Assembly: GCA_028280145.1 (NCBI GenBank)
Contig: JANQMM010000015.1
Span: 1-19,718 of the forward strand
Direction of reading: 5' to 3'
Length of the DNA stretch: 19,718 nt
DNA from: Minisyncoccota bacterium
GTDB taxonomy: Bacteria; Patescibacteriota; Minisyncoccia; Phycocordibacterales; JACZSL01
The number at the start of each line of letters is the position of its first letter. The stretch's first letter is position 1. A model generated the notes under the pieces. The model was not told the origin of the DNA. It did not search any database and saw only the letters and a list, made by a program, of their open reading frames with translations. A program made the translations under genes and the position numbers. Of the stretch, positions 13,877 to 19,718 are shown piece after piece.

Positions 13877-15022
13877 TTAAGCTTTGTTGAGTTTGTTGAA
13901 TAGATCTTGCATGGAATTGACAATTTTCTCCCAATCATAAACTTCTAGAACCATATCTTTGGCGTTTTTTTGCATGTGCTTTTTTCGTTCTGATGGATAT
14001 GCTAGCGCTTTTGAGATCACGTTTGCGATGGATTCCACATCTTCAGGCTCACACATAAACCCTGTTACTGTATCTTTTAGGAAATCAGGAATGCCGCCAA
14101 CAGGAGTTCCAATCGTTAGAATTTCTGCAGCCATCGCTTCCAAAAAAGCATTCCCCAAACCCTCAGTTAATGAGGGGCGAATAAAAACATCCGAGGCTTT
14201 AAGTAGTTTTGGTAATTTTTCGATTTGCACAAACCCTAAAAATCGAACTCTAGACCCGAGTTCAAGGGTTTTTACTTTTTTTCTTAACTCATTCTCAAGT
14301 GAGCCACTCCCACAAATAACTAAACATGTTTTTTTAGGAAGCAATTGGAGTGCACCGATAATATCTCCCACTCCATTTTTCTTTTCAAGACGAGAACTTG
14401 TTATGACCACATCGGCATCAACAGGAAATCCGAAATCTCTCCGCGTTTTTCTGAGTTCTTTATCACTAAACTTTTTGGTAAAAGCCGAAACATCCACCCC
14501 GTTTGGAATAACATCAGAAAACCTTCCTGAAAATCCCATTTCAATTCCCCAATTACGAAGAAAGTGAGATATTGGTTGCAACCCGTCGGCTGTTCTAAAA
14601 ATGTCGTTGAACTGACCTCGTACATATTTCACTTTGTCCAAAATATGCGCAATATCATCCCCTTCTTGTAAGGTCAGTAAAAACGGAATGCCAGCCCTTT
14701 TCTTGACCCGAACTGCGGAAAACGCTCCGTATGAAGCCATAACAGACCACACAATATCGTGATGATATTTACGAAACAACCTTAAAGCCTTGACGTGACC
14801 AAAAAGAGCAAGTATTAAGCCATCAACTTTCGGTATACCGAAACCCAACCTGTGGATCCTAACATTCTTCACTTGTTCATATGTAGATGCCTCCCGGCGT
14901 AAGCGAGCGCAAACCAGATCAAATTGTATGTCAGGCAGTCGCTTAGTGATCTCACCCATTGCACTTTCAGCTCCACCTGCAGGGTAAAGGTGATCGTCAG
15001 TTGAAAAAACTAAAATGTTCAT
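13877..15022 (-). CDS. GT4 family glycosyltransferase (GT-B fold), relative of the half-GT domain upstream
   Basis: The 381-residue protein is complete. The acceptor domain begins NILVFSTDDHLYPAGGAESA (2-21) with the glycine-rich loop. VWSVMASYGAFSAVRVKKRA (91-110) and VIPNGVDVSAF (171-181) follow. The donor domain has VITSSRLEKKNGVGDII (206-222) with Arg211, LVICGSGSLENEL (234-246) and the EX7E motif E287 to E295 in LTEGLGNAFLEAM. It starts immediately after the stop of the epimerase fusion (TAA then ATG, no gap). The C-terminal 190 residues of that fusion resemble the first half of this protein along their length, which suggests duplication. It is likely a cytoplasmic sugar transferase using a nucleotide sugar. 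The donor is unknown. Confidence 0.92.
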   Translation of the reverse strand: MNILVFSTDDHLYPAGGAESAMGEITKRLPDIQFDLVCARLRREASTYEQVKNVRIHRLGFGIPKVDGLILALFGHVKALRLFRKYHHDIVWSVMASYGAFSAVRVKKRAGIPFLLTLQEGDDIAHILDKVKYVRGQFNDIFRTADGLQPISHFLRNWGIEMGFSGRFSDVIPNGVDVSAFTKKFSDKELRKTRRDFGFPVDADVVITSSRLEKKNGVGDIIGALQLLPKKTCLVICGSGSLENELRKKVKTLELGSRVRFLGFVQIEKLPKLLKASDVFIRPSLTEGLGNAFLEAMAAEILTIGTPVGGIPDFLKDTVTGFMCEPEDVESIANVISKALAYPSERKKHMQKNAKDMVLEVYDWEKIVNSMQDLFNKLNKA

Positions 15023-16474
15023 TTAACTTTGTTGATTTAACAATGTGGTATAAACAAACCTTATTTGATTTGCAAATGCATCCCCATTTCCAAATGATCT
15101 TCGACCCTCGATACGATTTCCCAAATTGCTCAGATGATGTCCTTGCGAAGTGGTAGAAGCATATACCTGATCCGCACCTTTAATGATCGTGTTGAATATA
15201 AATCTGGATACTGGTGACAATTGTTCAATATCCTGATCCGCAAGCGTAATGAGAAGTGGTAAATCTGTTTTTTTTCGGTTTAAGAGGGCGGTTAGTGCGC
15301 CATAGCTTGCAAATAGAGACCACCCAAAAAGATAACTCTTTTCCTGCACAAGAGTCCGAACCTTTTTTGAACCTAAAACAGGTAATAGATATTTGTCCAG
15401 ATGATTGCCATATCCGACCTTATGAACAGTAACGTTTTGAGGAAGCAATTTCTCGTCATTAATAGTATTAGAAAAACGAGTTGTTATTACGTCAAAATGT
15501 AAATTTGGCATCTTTTCTATCAACAATCGCAATGCTTTTTCTGCGGGTCCTTCGTCAGGATAGAAGGTTGTTGAAAATACAAGAATGTTTTTTTGCGATT
15601 CTTTTTTTCTTACAACAGCATTTTTGAATTCATAAATATCATCTTTAAGCGATCTTCTTGCATGCCATCCAAGTGCTTTTGTTTTCCCACTTTCAACCGG
15701 AGATGTATTACGATTTCCCTTTCTTTCCGGTAGCATAACAATCTCGCCTCCAAAAAGCTCCGCGACTTCACGTATTGTATATGCTGTATCACTTCCTATC
15801 CCGTACCCATCGCCCCTACCTTTTTCTCCGACAAGAAACAAACCTTCGACAATATCGTTTACGTGTGTAAAATTCCTTTTTTGGGTGCCTGGCGAAACAA
15901 CAGTAATTGGTTGCCTATTTTTATATTCCTCCTTGAAAATACCTATAACGGTTGCGTACGGCCCATTCGATATCTCACGCGGACCATATACATTGTAAAA
16001 ATATGTGATCGCATACCGAATTCCAAACCACGAGGCGTAATTTTTCACCAATTCTGTATTTGTTGCCTTAACCCAGGCGTAAGGACTTTGATCCCTTCCA
16101 AGACCATCATCACCAAATTTTGTACTGGATCCGGCATACACAATTTTGCAATCATTGCGCCTGCAAAACTCCAGAACGGCAAAAGTACCGTATTTGTTGA
16201 AGTCCCAAACTTTTTCTATATCCTCAAAACTTTGCTCTACCCGAGCATATTCTCCTAGATGATATACGATGTCGGGACACACTGTTATGTGGTCTTCAAT
16301 ATTTTTTGTATGTCCCTCAACATATTCAACCCCAGAAATATGATTGTTTTTTGAACCTGTGAAATAATTATCGAGTGATATGACCCGATAGCCTTCCTTC
16401 TTTAATCGTTCGCACAGATGCGAGCCAATAAATCCTGCTCCACCAGTTACGAGTGCTATTTTTTTACGGTTCAT
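15023..16474 (-). CDS. NAD-dependent epimerase/dehydratase fused to an N-terminal GT4-like half domain
   Basis: Of 483 residues, about 1-290 form an extended SDR enzyme: IALVTGGAGFIGSHL (6-20) binds NAD, Asp36 fits the ribose, and SSTKFG (116-121) with YAWVK (132-136) gives the catalytic Ser/Thr region, Tyr132 and Lys136. NVYGPR (161-166) and RNFTHVNDIVEG (200-211) are typical of UDP-glucose 4-epimerase relatives. From 296 the sequence switches to NILVFSTTFYPDEGPAEKAL, the start of a GT-B acceptor domain, and continues through LFASYGALTALLNRKKTDLP (387-406) to GNGDAF (462-467), where the family has PNGVD. It stops there, so the donor domain is missing. The next gene is a full-length relative of this half. 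It lacks a Shine-Dalgarno site and is the first gene after a terminator. The epimerase part should work; the role of the half-GT is unknown. Confidence 0.88.
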   Translation of the reverse strand: MNRKKIALVTGGAGFIGSHLCERLKKEGYRVISLDNYFTGSKNNHISGVEYVEGHTKNIEDHITVCPDIVYHLGEYARVEQSFEDIEKVWDFNKYGTFAVLEFCRRNDCKIVYAGSSTKFGDDGLGRDQSPYAWVKATNTELVKNYASWFGIRYAITYFYNVYGPREISNGPYATVIGIFKEEYKNRQPITVVSPGTQKRNFTHVNDIVEGLFLVGEKGRGDGYGIGSDTAYTIREVAELFGGEIVMLPERKGNRNTSPVESGKTKALGWHARRSLKDDIYEFKNAVVRKKESQKNILVFSTTFYPDEGPAEKALRLLIEKMPNLHFDVITTRFSNTINDEKLLPQNVTVHKVGYGNHLDKYLLPVLGSKKVRTLVQEKSYLFGWSLFASYGALTALLNRKKTDLPLLITLADQDIEQLSPVSRFIFNTIIKGADQVYASTTSQGHHLSNLGNRIEGRRSFGNGDAFANQIRFVYTTLLNQQS

Positions 16475-16518
16475 GGGGTTTAGAACAAGGTCTGTAAATA
16501 TTAGTTTCTATAGAGGTC

Positions 16519-16546
16519 ATTGTACTCTAAAAGGAAAAGCCCCCAA
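16519..16546 (-). promoter_or_regulatory. Possible promoter for the epimerase-fusion unit
   Basis: TACAAT (16524-16519) matches five of six -10 bases. The best -35 candidate, TTGGGG (16546-16541) with a spacer of 16, is poor and lies inside the preceding terminator hairpin. A promoter is expected here because the upstream unit ends at that hairpin. The leader to the ATG at 16474 would be about 38 nt. Confidence 0.35.
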
Positions 16547-16557
16547 AGGGGGCTTTT
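16535..16557 (-). terminator. Intrinsic terminator after the YdcF-like gene
   Basis: AAAAGCCCCC and GGGGGCTTTT form a perfect 10-bp stem around a TTT loop. On the minus strand the stem ends in TTTT, then CC and TTTT. It lies 14 nt past the stop codon at 16572. The symmetric A and T flanks would let it work in both directions, but nothing on the plus strand needs it. Confidence 0.88.
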
Positions 16558-16571
16558 CGAGCGTGGATTAA

Positions 16572-17291
16572 TCATCTCATTTGCCTTTCATAGTCATCTA
16601 TCAATGCACTGAGGTCATCGTTGACATCAAAGGCCACACCATCATCTCCGGCATGTAAGAACTGAAACAAGCGCGCAACAGTGCGGTGAAATGGAACGAG
16701 TGGCAGATCGCCCCTATGAGGTGGCTCCACAACGACCACATCTGAGGGGAGCGCCCCAGCAAAACCAATTCTGGTTCCATACGGTATCAAGTCAAGATTT
16801 AAACCTAACCCGTGCAAGGTAGCAAAAAAGGTGGAGAAACAGCGTTGTATGTGAGTGGCCGACGAAACCGGAATAATCCGATATATTTCGAGCTTTTTCT
16901 TCAGACAAAAAGCAACGGCATTTTCAACCTCTTCTCGAAGGTTTTGTGAACTCTTATCGATGATTGATTTCTCAAGCAAAAGCTTTTTTAGTCGTTCTTT
17001 TTGCCTATAATACCTGATCTTTCGGCCCCGCGAGTCAGTTGCTTTACAGATAAGGTCGTGGAGCTCATCGATACGGTCACATGCCAGCTTGTGTGCATAC
17101 TCTGACTCATACAGACCCTTTCTCTGTGAAGCGCCGGTTCCCCAAAACATGTACAATGCTTCGTGAGCCAGCGCTTGTTTGAGAGCAAATGGTATCACCC
17201 CAAGCTCCCCCTTTTCAGGATATCCGAACGCAATTTCCTCCCAATTCAGCGCTCGAAGATGGCAACCGTGCACTACGACTAAAGCGGTCAT
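16572..17291 (-). CDS. Conserved-looking hypothetical protein, YdcF/SanA/ElyC (DUF218)-like
   Basis: The 239-residue protein is not clearly assignable. The pattern resembles DUF218 proteins: a hydrophobic strand ALVVVHGCHLRA (3-14) where the family has VVLGGG; LYMFWGTGASQRKGLYESEYA (46-66) where it has a Gly-Ser and Glu motif; and IIPVSSATHIQRC (139-151) in place of the family's VTSxxHxxRA, with His147 and Arg150. DVVVVEP (184-190) follows. E. coli YdcF and SanA act in envelope processes, but no reaction is established for most members. There is no signal peptide or membrane helix, and a charged segment at 85-120 may form a coiled coil. AAGGAG (17303-17298) stands six bases before the ATG, one of the few strong ribosome sites in this window. 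It is a single-gene unit between the surface-protein genes and the glycan operon. Confidence 0.6.
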   Translation of the reverse strand: MTALVVVHGCHLRALNWEEIAFGYPEKGELGVIPFALKQALAHEALYMFWGTGASQRKGLYESEYAHKLACDRIDELHDLICKATDSRGRKIRYYRQKERLKKLLLEKSIIDKSSQNLREEVENAVAFCLKKKLEIYRIIPVSSATHIQRCFSTFFATLHGLGLNLDLIPYGTRIGFAGALPSDVVVVEPPHRGDLPLVPFHRTVARLFQFLHAGDDGVAFDVNDDLSALIDDYERQMR

Positions 17292-17297
17292 GACGTT

Positions 17298-17303
17298 CTC
17301 CTT
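17298..17303 (-). promoter_or_regulatory. Shine-Dalgarno site of the YdcF-like gene
   Basis: AAGGAG is six bases upstream of the ATG at 17291-17289 and fixes the start. It stands out because most starts in this window have no such site. Confidence 0.7.
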
Positions 17304-17325
17304 AATAAACCAATGTTCTGGGGAA

Positions 17326-17354
17326 ATCTTGCATTATGAAATACCATTTGTCAA
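17326..17354 (-). promoter_or_regulatory. Possible promoter for the YdcF-like gene
   Basis: A perfect -35 box TTGACA (17354-17349) is followed after 17 bases by CAAGAT (17331-17326), a poor -10 box. It lies in the 65-nt gap behind the lamin-tail gene. No terminator is visible in that gap, so read-through from upstream is also likely. Confidence 0.3.
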
Positions 17355-17356
17355 TG

Positions 17357-18745
17357 TTACTCCAAAATCGTGAAATCGTCTGCTTTTGGCTGTTTCTGTT
17401 TTTTACTGCCGCGTCCTTCATGGAATCGGGGCGAAGAAAGCACTACAAGCGAGGCAACCGCAATAAGGCTTATCAGTGCCACAACCCATTTCAGTGAATC
17501 CTTTGAATCTGCGGTATTGGAAAGAGCGATCGTGGTTGTCGCAAGCGATAAGTCAGGTGTGACCACCTCCTCGGGCATCTCTTCAACGTTTTCTTCAAAC
17601 ACATCAGTGGCTTTCTCATACACATATACATACTCAATTGGTTTTTCCATAGCAACATTCGTTTCGATTTGTTCCTGTTGCGGCTGTCGCAAAAACGAGT
17701 GCGCAACGAGACCGTTCGGATAGAGGAGTGGAAGTTGTCCCAACTCGTCTACGAGTAGGTGTGTTGCAGAAGAGGGGAAAAGGGCCTTCATATGTGCGCC
17801 GATCAACGTATTCTTGGGAAAAGTGAAATAAGCATTCTTATACTTCAAGCGCCAATATGAAACATCAAGGTCAACAGTGCTCCTGTTTTCAATTTCTATC
17901 TTTCCTCGATCAGCAAACACAATGGCAACATCCACTTCATTTACGAAAACCTGTATCGAATCAGTGTCACTATATTCTCCGGAGGCAACGGTAAGTGTAG
18001 CAGTATACGTCGAGGGATGAGTATACGTATGGGTGACATTTTGTCCTTCTTTTGTGTGTCCGTCCCCAAAATTCCACACATATCGGGCATTCGACAACAA
18101 TGTATTCTCAAGCCCATACCCCTTTCCTTCAAAGAAAACGAGTGATGACGCGACCGCTACTTTATCGGACCCACCATACGCACGAATCTTTTGCTCTCTG
18201 TGCGGAGCACCTGTCGCCCTGCTCTCTGTCGTGGTGGTACTTACTTCCCCCACCTGTATTATTTCTTGCTCTTGTTCGATTTGTTCGTTTGGTGCAAGCG
18301 GTGTGGGAGTAGCCTCGATCCACGACCCCGCAATGAGTTGTAATGAATTTCCGTTCCCTGCCGCCCCCATTTCAGAGTTATATGTAACGCGTTCAATCTC
18401 ATTCCCTTCCCCGTCGAGCAACAACAGTGTATCGGTCGTATTGGCAAGACTCATGACAGTATCAATAACACCCTCTTTTTTGCCGTATGTTTCGATGTCG
18501 CTTACAAGCAACGCAAACGCGCCAGAGCCAATAGTCAAGTCTTCACCGACGAGCGTGTGATTCGAGCCATCATTAAAACGCCAGTCGCTCAGATCAATTG
18601 ACTCACTTCCACCATTGTAGATTTCAACCCACTCACGCTTACTATCAGACCCCTCAAGATCATACATGATCTCGGTTATCTGTACGTATGCGTATGAAAT
18701 TGTCGGTGAAAGTAATAGGCTTAAGAGAAATAAGCCTCGTATCAT
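17357..18745 (-). CDS. Secreted lamin-tail domain and PKD domain surface protein with C-terminal membrane anchor
   Basis: The 462-residue protein starts with a signal peptide (MIRGLFLLSLLLSPTISYA, 1-19). A lamin-tail domain follows: ITEIMYDLEGSDSKREWVEI (23-42), LSDWRFND (52-59) and a closing strand near 115-140. After a Thr/Glu-rich linker (150-190) comes a PKD domain, marked by YVWNFGDGHTKEGQNVTHTY (222-241). A second, degenerate lamin-tail domain (about 271-330) is seen in IEIENRSTVDLDVSYWRLK (283-301). An acidic linker leads to one helix (419-437) and a short basic tail, so the protein is held on the outer face of the membrane. Such domain mixes are frequent in Patescibacteria; known roles are limited to adhesion or surface-layer guesses. 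It follows the secretion ATPase gene by six nt and is probably cotranscribed with it. Confidence 0.85.
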   Translation of the reverse strand: MIRGLFLLSLLLSPTISYAYVQITEIMYDLEGSDSKREWVEIYNGGSESIDLSDWRFNDGSNHTLVGEDLTIGSGAFALLVSDIETYGKKEGVIDTVMSLANTTDTLLLLDGEGNEIERVTYNSEMGAAGNGNSLQLIAGSWIEATPTPLAPNEQIEQEQEIIQVGEVSTTTTESRATGAPHREQKIRAYGGSDKVAVASSLVFFEGKGYGLENTLLSNARYVWNFGDGHTKEGQNVTHTYTHPSTYTATLTVASGEYSDTDSIQVFVNEVDVAIVFADRGKIEIENRSTVDLDVSYWRLKYKNAYFTFPKNTLIGAHMKALFPSSATHLLVDELGQLPLLYPNGLVAHSFLRQPQQEQIETNVAMEKPIEYVYVYEKATDVFEENVEEMPEEVVTPDLSLATTTIALSNTADSKDSLKWVVALISLIAVASLVVLSSPRFHEGRGSKKQKQPKADDFTILE

Positions 18746-18751
18746 GTGTAT

Positions 18752-19718
18752 CTAGTTCCCTTCTACATCGAGCACGCGCTTTAATTCCTTCGAGGACACC
18801 TCCCCGCTTGGCGCGTTTGCTTCTTCCTTTGTATCACGAGATTTGTCTTGACGTCCAGTTTCTTTTTTACTCTTTTGCTCGTTTTGCAAAACAGTGTTTT
18901 CTTCTTTTTTTTGCGTTTTCAGTATATCTGCAAGTGCACTTTTCAGATCCTCTTTATTCTTCTCCACATCAACCTTTTTTTTCGGCGGTAAGTTGTTTTT
19001 CTGAAGCTGCTTTTGTTCCTTCTTTTGCGTTTCTTGTTTTTCTTCCTTCTTTGCGGGAACCCCCATAGTTGCTACAATATCCGTCAGTTGATCCTTATGA
19101 CGAGACGCTTCGTTCTCTTTGAATACTTGTTTTTGCAGTTCGGCTTTTTGATGTTTTTTCTGCTCGGGTGTTGGTGATTTCTTTTTTCTTTGCTCCGACT
19201 TCTTTTGTCCGGCAGCACTTGCATCCTTATGAGCCTGTTTTCGAGCTTCTTCATATGCGGTGTGTTCTTCGTGAATCGCTGTTTCTATAGTGTGTCGATC
19301 TTGGGTATACTTTTTCCGAGAATGATCAATCACCTGCTGTTTGAAGGAGATCTCCGGCCGATCAAGGGGAGGCAGGGTTGTGGCGGAAAACGGTTGGGAA
19401 CCCATCCCGTCGATCATAAGTTTGAGATAGATCTGATACTTACCAAGATTCACCAGATCATCTGCATAAAACTGGGGGGAAAATTCTTTTTCCAGGACAT
19501 CGGCATCATATGCGCCCACTCGAAAAGTGATCATAGTACCGACGTTGCCAAAAACGGCCGCACGTACTTCGTCGCTCATTTGTTCGATGTACTGATGCGC
19601 AATGGTCAGATTGAGTTTGTATTTTCGGGCTTCGGAGAGAATATCGGCAAAACTCTTATTTGCAAACGATTGAAACTCGTCGACATAGAAATAAAAATTT
19701 GGCAGTTTCCCGAGCGCA
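18752..19718 (-). CDS. Type IV secretion/conjugation-type ATPase, VirD4/TraD or DUF87-like (partial, N-terminus outside window)
   Basis: The frame is open to the window edge; I read 47 residues before the first internal Met at 19579. The visible part starts with FYFYVDEFQSF, a Walker B motif, then ADILSEARKYKLNLTIAHQY, the sensor region with its Gln. FGNVGTMITFRVGAYDADVL and FYADDLVNLGKYQIYLKL follow, as in TraD/VirD4-like or DUF87 ATPases. Walker A is outside. After about residue 115 of the visible part, a long tail very rich in K, E and Q runs to the end. It closes with KEDLKSALADIL and SSKELKRVLDVEGN, short helices I associate with this protein group in Patescibacteria. It would be a hexameric motor at the inner membrane for DNA or protein, possibly linked to type IV pili or uptake. 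The surface-protein gene follows directly. Confidence 0.87.
   Translation of the reverse strand, partial: ALGKLPNFYFYVDEFQSFANKSFADILSEARKYKLNLTIAHQYIEQMSDEVRAAVFGNVGTMITFRVGAYDADVLEKEFSPQFYADDLVNLGKYQIYLKLMIDGMGSQPFSATTLPPLDRPEISFKQQVIDHSRKKYTQDRHTIETAIHEEHTAYEEARKQAHKDASAAGQKKSEQRKKKSPTPEQKKHQKAELQKQVFKENEASRHKDQLTDIVATMGVPAKKEEKQETQKKEQKQLQKNNLPPKKKVDVEKNKEDLKSALADILKTQKKEENTVLQNEQKSKKETGRQDKSRDTKEEANAPSGEVSSKELKRVLDVEGN

Noticed and set aside
13959..14567. Plus-strand open frame of about 200 codons.
   Set aside because: It lies wholly opposite the GT4 gene at 13877-15022, which has intact motifs, and its translation shows no domain.
1424..15022. Recoding of TGA (code 25, as in Gracilibacteria and SR1).
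   Set aside because: TGA ends several genes at the expected place, for example at 1424, 2457, 3673, 8028, 11170 and 12341, and no gene needs TGA to be read through.
18033..18560. Plus-strand open frame of about 175 codons.
   Set aside because: It is opposite the lamin-tail/PKD gene. The Ser/Pro/Cys-rich translation is what an antisense frame gives.
1..19718. CRISPR arrays, tRNA or rRNA genes, insertion sequences, attachment sites.
   Set aside because: No direct-repeat array, cloverleaf-like stretch, transposase or terminal repeats were seen by reading; the window is filled with protein genes on one strand.

Overview
The window looks like part of a surface-polysaccharide island from a member of the Candidate Phyla Radiation (Patescibacteria, Parcubacteria-like). 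The pointers are: very compact genes all on the minus strand; a tandem of a VirD4/DUF87-like type IV secretion ATPase with a long charged tail and a secreted lamin-tail/PKD protein anchored by one C-terminal helix; many small glycosyltransferases; few Shine-Dalgarno sites; and ordinary code use, with TGA ending several genes. The lineage is inferred from gene content and style, not from a marker gene.

Layout, in order of transcription (high to low coordinates). (1) 19718-17357: the C-terminal part of the secretion ATPase (cut by the window edge) and the lamin-tail/PKD surface protein, 6 nt apart. (2) 17291-16572: a YdcF/DUF218-like orphan with a strong ribosome site, ended by a perfect 10-bp hairpin terminator. 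(3) 16474-10376: an epimerase fused to half a glycosyltransferase, a GT4 glycosyltransferase, a small HD-domain (p)ppGpp-hydrolase-like protein, a NodB-type deacetylase, an ATP-grasp ligase and a PHP-domain protein, abutting or overlapping throughout. (4) 10278-3673: after a probable promoter, GT4, GT4, a 47-codon small ORF, GT4, a methyltransferase, GT4 and a multi-pass GT-C type glycosyltransferase. (5) 3617-3108: a left-handed beta-helix N-acetyltransferase with its own promoter and a strong terminator. (6) 3029-1: GtrA, DegT aminotransferase, Gfo/Idh/MocA dehydrogenase and a GT2 glycosyltransferase cut by the left edge. The unit appears to start as a leaderless mRNA.

How the genes could work together: the dehydrogenase, aminotransferase and acetyltransferase form the classic set that turns a UDP-HexNAc (or its uronate) into a 3-amino and then 3-acetamido sugar. 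The DPM/GtrB-like GT2, the GtrA flippase-like protein and the GT-C enzyme suggest a polyprenyl-phosphate-sugar branch that decorates a polymer outside the membrane. The GT4 enzymes would build the glycan on the cytoplasmic side, with the methyltransferase and deacetylase modifying it. An ATP-grasp ligase coupled to the deacetylase could acylate a freed amine; this is a hypothesis. No initiating sugar-phosphate transferase, Wzx flippase or polymerase is visible here.

Most unusual items: the epimerase/half-GT fusion followed by a full-length relative; the 92-nt GtrA/DegT overlap that coincides with a non-membrane tail of GtrA; the leaderless promoter beside a terminator; the ATGA-coupled small ORF; the PHP protein with changed metal-site motifs; and the small HD hydrolase inside a glycan operon. 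No gap without a gene exceeds 100 nt once the small ORF is counted. No tRNA, rRNA, CRISPR array, insertion sequence or attachment site was seen.
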